From Allacma fusca (taxonomy: Eukaryota > Arthropoda > Collembola > Symphypleona > Sminthuridae), in NCBI GenBank assembly GCA_947179485.1, contig OX359247.1:49139131-49203130 (forward strand): DNA of 64,000 bases, read 5' to 3'. A program made the translations under genes and the position numbers. This document shows, in pieces, positions 48,631 through 62,100 of the stretch (position 1 is its first letter; each line of letters starts with the position of its first letter). The notes beneath the pieces are model-generated. The model was not told the DNA's origin. It searched no databases and saw only the letters and a list, made by a program, of their open reading frames with translations.

Positions 48631-51600
48631 ATGAAGATACCCAGCTCGTCGGAATGGAAGGAGGTGGAAGAGTACAAAATGAAGAGGGAGATGAGCGAGA
48701 AAGAGCAAGTGTCAAAAAAGGTGGTCGGGTATCGGTGGCCACTCACTCTCGTTCTTGTCAGCATCGGTGTCTCAATCAGCCTTGTGCTCTTCAAATGTGT
48801 TGCTTTGGATCTCATCCTAGAACAACAGGTTTACCAGGTGAGTAGTAATTATTTGTATTATAATTCCAAGCCCTGAGTACATACTAATTGGGCAGTTCTC
48901 CCCGATGAGTGTGTGATGATAAACAGGAAGCGGACATATGGTAGGAAATGAGGTGTAAAAAATTGGAAGACTGATAATAACTGGTAGAAGGGTATAAGTA
49001 CTAGAATATAAAATTGGAAAGGTGGGAATGGTAATAAGGCTGTGATTTTCGAAATTGCACACATGTACTAGTCTGTGACATTGCTAATTTCGTCTAAATA
49101 CAAACCAGAATATTGGAGGTTGATTTCAATGACGAATTCCCTAATGCTCACTTACGGTGATTGGAGTGCATACACAGTAGGGTCTGCATGCAATTAAATT
49201 CCACTCTGTTATGATAGATACTTCAATATTGGATTTGTAACAGGTATTACAGTATACGCATAGGACTAATTTGCCATTTTAATAGCTCGCTCATTTAACA
49301 GCCTGAAATCCCAGTGTAAATAAAGCAATCAAATGGAAACAACTTTTATTGACTGTATCCCAGGAGTATATAAATAATAATCAAAGTATAAAAAGTCATA
49401 ATCTTGTTTTTTTTACAAGCTACATGTTTATTTCGATGTGACAAAACTTTTAGTCCATTACATAGCCAATGTAAGCCTTGAACTTGGCACCTGGCACCTT
49501 ATGAAATAATTATGGACACGCTTGATAAAAAAGGATTCTAAAATTAATTCGAGGAAATCAAAGGAAATGTGAAATCGCAAGTTGTCACACCCCTGTAGAT
49601 ACACTCTTTAGTAGATTTATATGACATGCGATTTTCAAACAATTCATCTCACACAATGCTACAAAGGCCTTTCGACACTAAAACTGAATGGAGGGTGCAC
49701 ACAAGCCCTGTAAAAGTCATACATCGTCACTTGTTGTCATTATGATTGCTTCACGGCAAATTCCCTTATGAGGCTTATTGTCTCTCTTTATACATTGAAT
49801 ACATATTGGTACATATGTTTATCACTGTAGTTACTCCCAATGTGGAATATTCACACGAATATGGGATTTCATCACTATACCATGATCTTTGTGTAAGTAT
49901 CATATTCTTGAAAGAGTTTTTCCCTTTTGCTTCTTAGACACTTTTGGAATATCTCTGAAAAACTCTGAAAGGAAAAGTCTTTTATTGAAAACAATTTGAG
50001 CCTTACAAAATTCAATTTGTTTCCCATTTTCAAAAGCCACCTAATCCGCTAAATCTCTGTTGAGTGGACACATTGAAATATGACTAGAAATTATAAAAGA
50101 AAAGGGCTACAATAGATTACAAAGATGTCTTCGATACTAACTATTTTGTCCATATGTACTTTTGCTCTGACATACATATTCAATAGTGAATGTACATATG
50201 TATTCAGCCACTAATTTATCTGTTCACGACATACATATTCAAGCTTTCAAAAGTCCATGACGTGTGAAGGGAAAATTACTTATTATTTTCAGTTTTTAAG
50301 AGAATTGAAAGATATAAATAATGTAGAAAAGGCTTTTTATTTTCTAATAATTGTAAGCAAGTCAATACATTTCCCCCTCTCACAATTGCTTGCGATGAAA
50401 GTCCCCGGTGAATGGAATTTGTTCGCACATACAAACGTATCTGTAGGTAGTTATAGTAGTATTTTTACATACAAAATGTTTCTGTAATTAAAATTTAGTT
50501 GTCATTCTTTGAAGATACAATTGCATGCCATTTCACGGGTCTTCATTATGACGGCATATGTGCAGAGTGCAGACTCTCAATTATGTATCTGTGATTATCA
50601 ACTTGTAGTTGCTGTTCATAAAAAATGAATACAATGTTCAGGAAATAGTTTTCACAAATATATTTTGGAAGACAATAGCAGCTAATTGCTCGAACAAGAG
50701 TCTATGTTCCAGGAATTAATAGAATGTGCGAATCAAACTCAGACGCTCTGTCACAAGTCATATTTTCAAATACTCTGTGCACTATTGTCCAGTTAAGCAA
50801 AAAACTTATTTAAATACAATAGTAGCGTTCCAAGAATGAAATATACAATTAAGCCTTCCAGTGGTCAGTAGTCCTGGGAATAATAAAAATTAAAAAAAAA
50901 CACTGATTTTAGCTCATCCCAGAATTTTCCCTGTCACCATTTTAGCAGAGCTTGAGTTATTTAAATAATAATCGGAACGGATGCTGAATGGGACGTAGAA
51001 TTTGTAATGTCTGCCTAGCAGTGACTTTACTTCAGCAACTTGTTTTGTAATCCATCTGTGAATTCCCATTGGCTCAAGACAAGACCATACATAAAAATTT
51101 AGAGCCGTTACGACGGTCATTATTTTGAATCTTGTTTGCTCCCAACAGGCGTATTGCTTCGTGTCCACCTTTATTTTTAATTAATTATTTCTGCAGGGCA
51201 GGAAAGTCTTTTTTTTTGATAGAGGTTTTTGCTGACAAATGAGCTGCTTGCAGTGTGTGACGAAGGTCGGGTCTTTTGTCAAAGATGATGAAGTTTACCA
51301 TTATATTACCAAGACAGTCTGATTTATTAGCCCCGGTGACACTTTAGGTACGGTCCCCTCAGAATTAATACGACAATTGAGCTGAGACGAAGCACACAAG
51401 GTCGGGTCTTATTACTACACAAGGAATCCACTCCACTTCATTGGTAGGAGGAATGGCTTTAAAGTATGAAATTAAATAAAGAACGGATCAAGTTTATGCT
51501 GACGCGATTTGGTTGGTTCGTGTCAAAAATATCTACTAATAAAATATCCCTTGTTTACATTCCAATACATGCAAAATGTATCTGTATCTCCATATGTGAC

Positions 51601-54600
51601 TTATTGTGGGAAAATAATTATGTAATGGATTTTGAGCTGTTTTTTATCCTGGACTTCCCCAATGGTTCAAATACATGAGAAATGACTAGCATGAATGACT
51701 CTCCAATATACCCATATGATTTCTGTATAATTAGTCACAAGTCAGACTACAGTACCACGAGACGTGTTCAGACTTAAGGAGCCCTACGAATCCATACAAT
51801 TATTTACATATGACTTGATATTGCTTACATATTGCAGGTAATAAATCTCTGTTTGACATAGGACGTGTCTATATACGTGAAGTACATATATTATGAGGTA
51901 TGAACATGCAAGAGACTAATTTATGTACACACTAGGCCAGAACAGGGGTCCACAGTTTAAGGTGTAAGTATACTGAGACTGTGAGTGCAATTCTCCTCGT
52001 ACTTTTCTTTGGGAGCAAGACCTTGAGAATGAGGAAAATCTTCCTCTCATTGTTATTGTTGTGACGTATGGTCATACATATGTAAATTACAATTATTATG
52101 TAATTACGTGCGTGTGTTGTAAATGCATACTTGTGCTGGGGCAAGCACGTATGCTTGCAGTCTTTTAATTCCTCTATAAAGTTGCTAGGTGCGAGAAGAA
52201 ACCAGTTTATGGCTTTCGGAGTTTGTCTTTTAAAGAGTATAATTCAGCACTTGAAAGTATTTCAATTTTTCCTTTTTTGTCCAATGTACAAAAGCTTGTA
52301 TAAGTGTTTAGGCTGATGTGATCGCACATTCTACTACAATGCACATAAATCGTGGTATATGCAATGAGTCGTACCTACCCCAAGAGCATTGTACGCATAG
52401 ATATAACTTTGGAGGCATTTCATTACTGTTGACTGTGGTTATTTTGTATCCCGGAGGGGAAACGGTTACGACCTTTGGGAAGTGGTTCACCTGTATTAAT
52501 CAACTGTTAGGGCATTGATAAAAACATAATCACAGTAAAAAAAAAGGACACGAGTTCCTGAAATCTTGAAGCCACTCTCATTAAATACGGACAATTAAAT
52601 ACACTAATTAGGAACGGAAATTCGACCAGTTGTACACACATATATATCTACAGCACACGCACTTTGGCAACTCATTTGATAAGTTGTTTTGATGAGTTGA
52701 TAAATGTATATAAATACACTGTTGCATGACATAACTCTACATGAGTTGGTCTATGATTCCGTAATAAACTGAAATACTGGCCAGACTTGTTTGATTAGAA
52801 AAACAGGGAGGCCTGGGAATTAACTGGGATGAGTTGAAATTCTTCATTTATTTTATATTAAAAGGATACTAGCATTTGTAGATGTCAGTACTAATGCTGA
52901 AATATTATTGTCACTGGCTAATCTCTGCTTTCTGCTTTCGGGTTCCGACAACAATCAATCTAGAAAAATGTCAACAGGACTAGTTCCTGTACGTGGATAT
53001 TTAATAAAGCTAAAGGTGCTCAAGAAATTAAACACTAATAAATATTTAATTAAAAAGGGACAGATAATCCCCAAAAAATAATTTTGAAACAGGTTATGCA
53101 ATACAAACAAAATAATATCTGACCCTATAGCGCTTACAATGCACGTACATAAATAAGAAGATTTTGAATTGGCAAGGTCAATTATGGGGGGGGGAATGTC
53201 TAATAAATAATTAACACAACTAACATTTATATTGCTGCTACAATGCCGATACTAAAATGTAAAATTCGAACATAAGAATTTACAAGTTTTAACATTTTTC
53301 AGTTATTTCGTAAATTCTTGTAGTGCGTTCTTTGTAGGGTGCATATTATTTGAAAGTGAAAAATTTACTATACGAATGAATAAATCATTCTTTTAGGTGG
53401 TTTTACCACAATTATTATTCATTTGACTAAATCTTTAAAAACATTTTTAATATACATATATACATGATTTACAAATGAAGAATTTTTATATTTTCTTAAT
53501 TTTAATACCAAATGAATAGCACTCACGGTCGTCCAAAATTCAAACAAGTTTCATTAGCGGACATTATTCAGAGACCTTAAATATGCCAAAATCTTGTTTA
53601 TCAGGGTACTTGCACATGTGTGTGGAATTCCACAAAGGCCCAAAAATTAGGATGCTGAAGCAATACTAAACGATTTGGATTTTATATTCACTGTGAAGAG
53701 TGTCTGGGTTTCTTGATTAAATCAATGACAGAACTTCTACCTATAGTAATTCTGAATTTCTTTTAAAAAATACAGACTCAGAATGCTGAGGAATTTCCAA
53801 CTCATTATTTATCAATGTAGTATATTGTACAGTGTCAGTTCCCTCCTGTATCCTTTAGAACAAATTAAAATGTAAAATACGCAATTTGATAATTTTGTAG
53901 AAAAGTTTAGTTCGGATAGACAAAAATTCATTGAACCTGCTTTGTGCAAAGTTCAAGAGAGTGCGGCAAAGCCATGATGCTTTTTTTCAAGAAAACAAAA
54001 TTCAGTGTTGATGTTACAACCTCAGGTGGTTCACAATGAAATTTTGACCCTCAATTATAGCAATTACTTTTACCTTACTAAATGTGTATTTAAGACCAGT
54101 ACTACGATCTTACAATTAGTGCGAGCACGTCTACTCAAGCTTGGAAGGGGCATTGGGAGAAATGACAGACTATTTACATACATACGTACATAAAGGAAAA
54201 TACATCGATGAACGTATTATTTATTACAGCAAAAGGACGATAGAAGTTCATGCAAACTATGTAATTAAATATCTTAGTCATAAAAACGTTCAAAGTGCTT
54301 ACTTCTGTAGTTCGTAGCAAATTTGGTTTTCTTTTATTTCATAACCTTATCAATATTTCTGTTGGTAGTCAAATTGGCAAAAACAAAATTCCATTATATT
54401 TTAGTATTGATGAATGGAACTGTACATTCACCCTTCATTGATTTGATAAACAGACAAAGCTAGGGATCACTGGCTTCTATTCTTTGGTATTAATGACTCA
54501 AATACAAACATGTATGAAAAGGTCTACATTATATAATTTGCACAGAACTGCAAAAATTAACGTTCCTCATATTAAAATACCGGGAATACATGTGCATTCT

Positions 54601-57600
54601 TCACAAATTATAATAAATTATAATTAATCGTTCTTATATTCATATAATAAGCTTGTGATTATAAGCATAAATCAATCTAACAAAATACCCACGCTGTGAC
54701 TGCTACCTTTTGCACTGATTACAAATTGAAATAATTGATTGGAAGCGAAAGCCAAAATAATTATTAATATTACAGTAATACACTATGATTATCATTGATT
54801 ACGCAAAGAGAAAAGCTATAACAAGGTTTGATCAAGCGTGTGTTCCATTTAAGGCCTTCATCACGATATCCATAGTGAAGCATGTCATTGGTGAAGAGGC
54901 AAAATGAACTACATACACTTTCGATAAAAAGCAGAATGATCTGTCTTCACTCGGATTCACTAAAAAATGGTCGTCCAGATACACCACATATTTTATTTTT
55001 CATGTCATAATCTCGCATAATAATACTCATTTTAATTTCGTGAAAATGTATTTAAGACATTTTCCTTTTTATCTAAAATGTATCTAGTTCATTATTTATT
55101 TCGAGACTATATCTATCTAACTCGACAGGGTTTAAAAATGTGATATCTAATACATACATATGAATGCACATGTGGCGTTAGTGCAGGTAACTATAATTCG
55201 TATGCATACAACATATCATGTTAAATATATAGATGATATAAATTATACGAATAAGCAGAATTTTGTATCCCGTGAAGGTTATGTAGGTACTTATTCATTA
55301 AATAATATTTTTGTATGAATTTCAATTTGATATTGGTTCACCTTGTCAGAACACTCGAGTTATTTTACTAATGCTACTATAATTGGTCCAGTATTTTTAC
55401 GCCGATTTCCCTCCGAATGGTACAAGAGTGGAACATGGGACAGCAGAAGATTGAAATTACCTAGTTAATTGCAGTGAAACAAAAACTTTAAGTAGAGGAT
55501 TATAGAATGTCACATATTCTGTAAGGATCCTACCATGCCCCAGATATTACTTATTGTGAAAAATAATCTTCTTTGAGTACTTCCATCAAGGCTATGTTCT
55601 TGTCTATTTTAGGAAGTGAGGCTGGAGCAAGGATCGGACACATGGAAAAAGTGGGTTAATGTTCCTATCCCTGTATTTATCAAATTCCGATTCTTCAACA
55701 TCACCAACTACGACCAGTTTGAGCAGGGAGTAAAGCCTCGTGTGGAAGAAGTTGGACCATATACTTACGAGTTAGTCTCAAAATCTTTTTGCTTGCTTTC
55801 AATCTTTCAATTTGAATGTACTCCAAGAAAAATCAATGAATGTTTTACTATTTTTAGAGAAAAAAGAACAAAGCAGATTTTAGCAATTGACAAGGAACAA
55901 GATACAATACGATACCGGCAGCATATTCACTATTATTTCCGGGAAGATCTTTCCGCTGGGCGGGAAAGTGACCGTGTGATTCTCGTCAACGTTCCATTTG
56001 TGGTAAGATATACTCCATTCCCTCAAATCTGAAACTTACGCTTAGAAATTAATGAAATGAGATGTAAAAGTATTTGGAATTTGATTTGAAAGGATATTTA
56101 TACATTCATCCTTGCTGAATTGTATTTGAAGGAATTGTGATGAACTGACAGCTGACATTATTTATTTTCCATGCGACTGATTGCAGTCAGTGGCAAAAAT
56201 CTCTAGCCAGAGGACAAACTTTCAACTTGCTCATACCTTCACGGATCGTACCTTGAGGGATCGAGGAGAGCGACTCTTCAACCGATACACAATCCGCCAG
56301 AATCTTTTCGATGGCTTCTCTGTTCAGACCTACGTCAATTTCCTATCCAATCCCATGATTCAGCTCGTTGGCACTGTCAACATGCCTATATCATTTAATG
56401 GGTCTCGTTTTGGGTTTTATAAAGGAGTAAGCTTCAAAATAAATATTGCATTACTTTTTTTTAAAAAAACTTTCAAATCCTAAGACTTGCTTGTTACAGT
56501 CCCTGATGATGACAGCCTGTAAGATGTTGAAAGCTTGCATATAATTTAGCTTAAGTTTAATACAGTTTACCAAGCGTATGTAAGTCAAAGATATGGAATG
56601 CATTATTTCAATTCCTGTAACTAATTGTATGAATCTCCATGTAAATCCCTTCAGAGAAACGGATCTGATGATGGAGAGATGGTGGTTTCATCAGGGACAA
56701 GAGTACCTGAGGACTTTGGAAAAATATTAAGCTGGGAGGGAAAGACGAGACTGGACTTCTGGGAGGGGAATTGTAATCTAATCAACGGAACGGATGGTTC
56801 CATTTTCAGACCTTTCATTAAGAAAACTGACATTCTTAGATTTTATGCACCGGAACTCTGCAGGTTTGATGGGACAACCCTTTCATTAAGGCTGAAATGC
56901 CATTCATACATTTTCACTTACATATGTAATAATTATGTAATTACTCACATGTATGTTAAGGAAATAGTTTTGAGACATAATATTTATAAACTATATGTTG
57001 TCACACAGGTCCCTCCTGCTCGTCTATGTGAAGGAGGTGACAGTGAAGGGAATCAGCGGCTATCGATTTCAGCTCCCACATCCGAAGTACATCTTTGAGA
57101 GCAAGGACTTTTGTTTTTGCACTCCGAAGTCTAAGAGCTGCTTGAAGCAGGGCGTCTTTGACTTGTCTCCCTGTCGTGATGGTAAATTAATTAATTAGTT
57201 GAGTCTTGAGTTTATTGTTTCGTAAGTCCGTGGGGATTCCGTGAAGCGTGGGAATTAAATCAGACTGTACATAAATTCTTGTAAATGAATGAATGAATAG
57301 TACCTGACGGCCTGAAGGGAGTTGTAAAATGAGAGTTCTGATTTCCTTTGACATAGGGGCTCCAATTTCCTTCTCTGCTCCACATTTCTTCCAGTCTTGG
57401 GAGCCGTACTTAAATGGCGTGGATGGCTTGAGACCTTCCGAGGAAAAACATGACACATTCGTTGATATCGAGCCGGTAAGTGACTATAAATTAATTTTTC
57501 AAGTGGTGACTAATTTAAATTGTTTCTCAAATGTGACTGTCGGAATTGACGGTTTGGGCTGAGTCGATGGGCTGCTTCATACGGACTCGCTTACTATGTT

Positions 57601-59028
57601 TTTCCTTCTCAATGTACATAATAATACTATACAGTCATTAAAATTGTCAGGACCAAACGGAACTATACATATTACGGACTGAACGGTTTTGAGAGCTAGT
57701 CAAAATATACATACATCACCAATCACACCACACATGATGTAAACTACATTACAATAATTCGATTCCTGAACGCTTTCTCTTTTCCTTCAAATTGACTTGA
57801 ACAATCGTAATTCAAAATCAACTCATTCCAACCACATGAGTTGGAATTATACATTAAATTTTACTCTTTTGCTACTTATGTGTGCTCTAGCCCGAGTAGT
57901 GTCATTCAAACATTTCCATATACTGTAGGCACAGCTCAGCTGAATTTTCATTATGATTAAAAGGATCAGGTGACCTAATTGAATTTGCTTGCACGAACTC
58001 CAACTCGACTCGCCAATATTCAAACAATAAGTCTTGGGTTTTTTTTTCAAATTCCTTTTTAGAAACATGAGTCACATATAAGTTCTAGTCAAGTTGGAAC
58101 TATGCATTTCAACAGAGTCCTGTAGACGCTGTGGTCCCCCCTCAGTGTATTTGACAAAGTTGGAATAGATATGTGAGGTTGCAGGAACTTGATGTGACGG
58201 AAACGTGCGTTATTCCATGAAACAGAGAAAATGAAACTGAGACCAGAGTCGCGTGAACATGGCATTAAAACTTAAGGATTGGACTCTGCTTTCAAATTAA
58301 AGGAAACACGCACGCGTTCCAATCTCTCAATTTCTGAGAGTATTGCTCCAAAGATGCTGATTTCAATAAGTTGATTTAAAAAAGTTTTTTTTTTTTTGGG
58401 GGGGAATTTACAGACAACGGGTTTACTTCTACGTGCCATAAAGAGAGTTCAGTTCAATGTGGAAGTGGAGCCTAACCCAAGTATGCTAACTTTTCGCCGA
58501 GTGCCCAAAGTACTCCTACCATTCATGTGGGCTGAAGAGGTGATTAGTCATTTGGTTCATTACAGATTTCCACAAAAGAATGATAATACATTCTTAAATC
58601 CTATACTCGATAAATTAAATGTTAATACTTCCGACAATAAAATTGATTGTAAAATGTATCTAACTCAAACTTGCTCTCCACAGACTGCAGAGATTCCTGA
58701 CGATCTGGCAGAAGAGATCAAGGGAAAACTGTACGTGCCTCAGCAAATGGCGAATAAAACGATCATTGGAGGACTTATGGCTAGTACAATTTTGTTGGTA
58801 GTTGGAATTCTGGGATGCATTTATGTCCATTGTGAGAAAAGACAGGATAACTCTCTCGTTGATTCAGTCGACAGGGAAAGTCAAGCTTCAAGCTCAGGGA
58901 TTCACAGCATCATGACCTCTGCAAGCGGACCTCCGAGTGTGGTCAGCCAAGGCACAAATACAGATCAGAGTGATAAGGAGACAATGACTGATCAGCTCTT
59001 TAAGAGTGTTCCTCCTAAAGAGCCGTAA
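48631..59028 (+). CDS. CD36-family scavenger receptor class B, second copy (573 aa, 9 exons)
   Basis: Exons: 48631-48837, 55613-55770, 55858-56002, 56187-56426, 56655-56863, 57009-57181, 57357-57475, 58414-58539, 58684-59028; all phases close and match the first copy at 17.3 kb. Exon 2 (158 bp) and exon 8 (126 bp) are even equal in length. The N-terminal cytosolic part is long and charged (about 36 residues), then membrane helix 1 at about 37-59. Ectodomain blocks are WVNVPIPVFIKF, GPYTYEEKRTK, LVNVPFV, LINGTDGSIFRPF, GAPISFSAPHFF and FVDIEP. Six cysteines (GNC, ELCR, DFCFC, KSC, SPC) match the CD36 disulfides. Helix 2 is at about 485-508, followed by a Ser/Thr/Asp-rich cytosolic tail of about 65 residues, much longer than in the first copy. 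Exon 1 could instead end at 48828 (CAG|GTTTAC), also in phase; GTGAGT at 48838 is the better donor. The 6.8 kb first intron contrasts with compact later introns. Confidence 0.92.
48838..55612 (+). other. First intron of the second CD36-family gene
   Basis: 6.8 kb, GTGAGT to TCTATTTTAG. I see no nested gene that I can support. A minus-strand frame at 51168-50914 has an ATG and 84 protein-like codons but no recognisable family. A half-copy of the 24.1 kb hairpin arm lies at about 54891. Confidence 0.55.
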
Positions 59029-59139
59029 AATAACCAGCCCCTTGAAGTACCTCTCAAAGTCCCGTGGTCTTCCTCCCCTCTTTGCAAAATAATTATTTCA
59101 AGAAGAGCTAACAGGCCTCCAGCAATCCTAATAGCTTCA

Positions 59140-59145
59140 AATAAA
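59140..59145 (+). other. Poly(A) signal AATAAA of the second CD36-family gene
   Basis: A canonical AATAAA about 110 bp after the stop codon on the same strand. Confidence 0.55.
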
Positions 59146-62100
59146 ATATTCTTTCGTCAAACGTCACTGACAGGAGGAAATTTCAGTGAAATATTCAAGT
59201 AGTTGGAATGGGTATAGTTGCAACATCAAGGTTGACGTAGCAATGATAATTATTTATTTTCTACTCCCCTCAATATGTGACCACACGTCGACCTAACCAT
59301 ATAGTGAGCATTTGTGATGCCAAAAATGCAAAACAATGTCATTATGATTAGTTTTTATTGTAAATTATTTTGTATTTGATAGGTACAAAACAAGTATTAA
59401 TCCTTTCCTACCCTGACATGCAAGTTACGAAAGCATGATGGGGTTCAATGATAAAAGTCACAATCGTAGTTAATATTTTTTATCAGAGAAATATTTGTTT
59501 ATGCCAAAACTGGTAGTGCCAAGTGTGAGCATGCCATTGTAATAATTACATATCTACGGGTTCGGGGTTATAAGAGGAAATCAAATATAATTTTGGTTCG
59601 GTCGAGTTACTTACATACTTACATACACGGAAAAAATGTTAAATTAGATTTAAGTGTTGCAGCATTCCGCTGGAAATGTCAATGTGTCAAGATAAAAAAA
59701 ATGAAAAACTAAGAGTAATAATATATATATATCTTATTCTTGTAATGTACTGATAGAAACTTACAGAAAATTATTGTCTGTTGTGAATCGTTTCTGGTAT
59801 TTTAGTAGGACTTTCACCCTATATATTGGGTAGAATTTCCAATGTTGTTTATATTATAGTTGATGATGAAAAAGTGACTCAAAATAAATGATTATGACAA
59901 TTTTAAAGAGACCATGGAAGTTAATATTTTTTTGAAATTTGTTTACAACCATAACTTGTTGATTTCCGTTATTATTATTTATTATTGGACTCATAATTTG
60001 TACCTGTGGGTAGAAATAATGCACACGAGACATCACACAAGTACAAATAAATCTGTAATGGACAATGAGAACAGTTGGAGCTATATTGACGATACCAATA
60101 CAACAAGACTGACCACCTTGTCTGCAGTAGTCAACTGAAATTGAAGGAATTAACCGCAACCAAACTTTTTACTTGATTCCTACAAGTCTGAGTGACTTCT
60201 AATCGACTTCTTTTAAAAGAGGCTTTTGGTGGTGAGATTTTCACGACATTTTGTGGGAAAATAAAAGAAAGCCGATTGGCCATGATTCATGGATGAGGTA
60301 CATAATCTTTAATACCTGGTAAAATGAATTCTCTACAAAAATCATCACACACGAGATCATGAGCCGTTGCAAATACACATTACGCATTTACAATTCTGCA
60401 TTGGGAGCAATTTTATTAAGAAATCATAATGCTCCTTCATACTACATAACACATGTGGACTTGTACAGCTCTATGGCCAAAAAAAAATGAGAATTTTTGA
60501 TTGTGAAAGCCCAATTGTCAGGATAATTGTAGAGAACTGATTTGTTCAGCGCGCATTGGAGGACAAATGAAATTTGTATCAAGTATAGAGCATTTCATTA
60601 CACCCGATATATACACAACCTAGGCCGAAATGCACCTCTGATCAGTTTTGTTAACGGTTCACCTGAGGTTAGTTGAATGACTGCAAAATCTCATAAAACA
60701 TGCTTGAATTATTTTTGAATTTTCTATGTTTTAAGCGCTTTCACCTTGGATGCGCTTGCATTTTGTAATCATTCATTATGATAAAATTTTCTGCACGTAC
60801 TTATGTATACCTTCTACTCTGTGCAATTACACTGCAGACGTTTTATATTTAAAGCCTAATCAGTGGATGTTGAGCCTAGTACTGTGATACAGGGGACCAG
60901 CATGATAGAACCCGAGAACTCTTCTAATTTTCATGTTTTTTTTCACTACAGTTCGTGCACTAGACTCTAACATTTTAGCATGAGGAATGAAAATCAAGGC
61001 GTGCAGAAATAACCCATGTCATTTTGAATCAGAGCAATTTACTCTGAATGCTTTAATATAAAAAATTGTTCCATGAGATAACTGTTGTTGTGTTGGACAG
61101 GAAAAACCTTGCTAGAAATGAAATGCGTGCGAAATTGCGTGTTGCTGCTAAATTAAATGAAATCACTGTAAATATCTTTCTGTTATTTCTAGACATGCGT
61201 TATGAACGGTCCATTCCCAGGTTTTGGCTTTGGGAGCAGGGTTCGACCACAACCTGCTCTATACACAGGCTCATTTTACATTTCAGAGGATTATTTCAGC
61301 AACAATTTTGCCAGATTTAGACCCATAATTATCCATGCCATATGTATTTTTAATTCTTTAACTTCTATTCCTAAGGGGGGCAGCTTGAGGACCTATTTCA
61401 AGTAATTGTTACATAGTGCTTCTCCTTAAGCTAGGAAAACTTCGGTTGGTTATTTGCAGGGATTCCAAGTAAACAAAGATTAATGTGAGAAAGCTACATG
61501 TGCCGACAAGAAAGGCATCCCTTGAGTCTTCTCACGACGGTTACAATTGTCCTGAAAATTGTGGACAATATTTCGCATTTGTTATAAAAATTAAAGCACA
61601 CATATACACATACACACACACACACACACGCTGACAGGGAAATAAAAGAATTAATACAGTCTTTCACATAATAATTACTATCATATGAACGTTTCCTACA
61701 AAACCTCCCTCTTGCAAATACAGGAGGAAGAAAATCTCATTTCATGCGCTCCGGCTGTGTGGTCATTCAGCAGGATATTTTGCCACCTCTTTTATTACGA
61801 TATGGCTTTGTAATACCACGGCTCCTTACCGTGTTTTGTCATCCGCGGAAAGCACTTCAATTTAATACAATATCTGTCAGCACAACCAACACCTGACTTG
61901 GGGTAAAGTTTTTGCAGAGATTACGGAATTTGAGCTAACAAAATATAGAATTAAATATACAGTATCAGTAGTTACATGAAGCGAGTTCTGATACAGTATT
62001 TCTCCATCAAAAGAAAAGATGAGGAACAGGAATTGCAGGTTTGAATTTTCCAATAGCTTGGAAGTTAGCTGAAAATCAGACTGATGTGCTTAGCCTGATG

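Noticed and set aside
50914-51168. 84-codon ATG frame on the minus strand in the first intron of the second CD36-family gene
   Set aside because: It looks protein-like but has no family resemblance, no splice partner and no promoter or poly(A) signal that I could tie to it.
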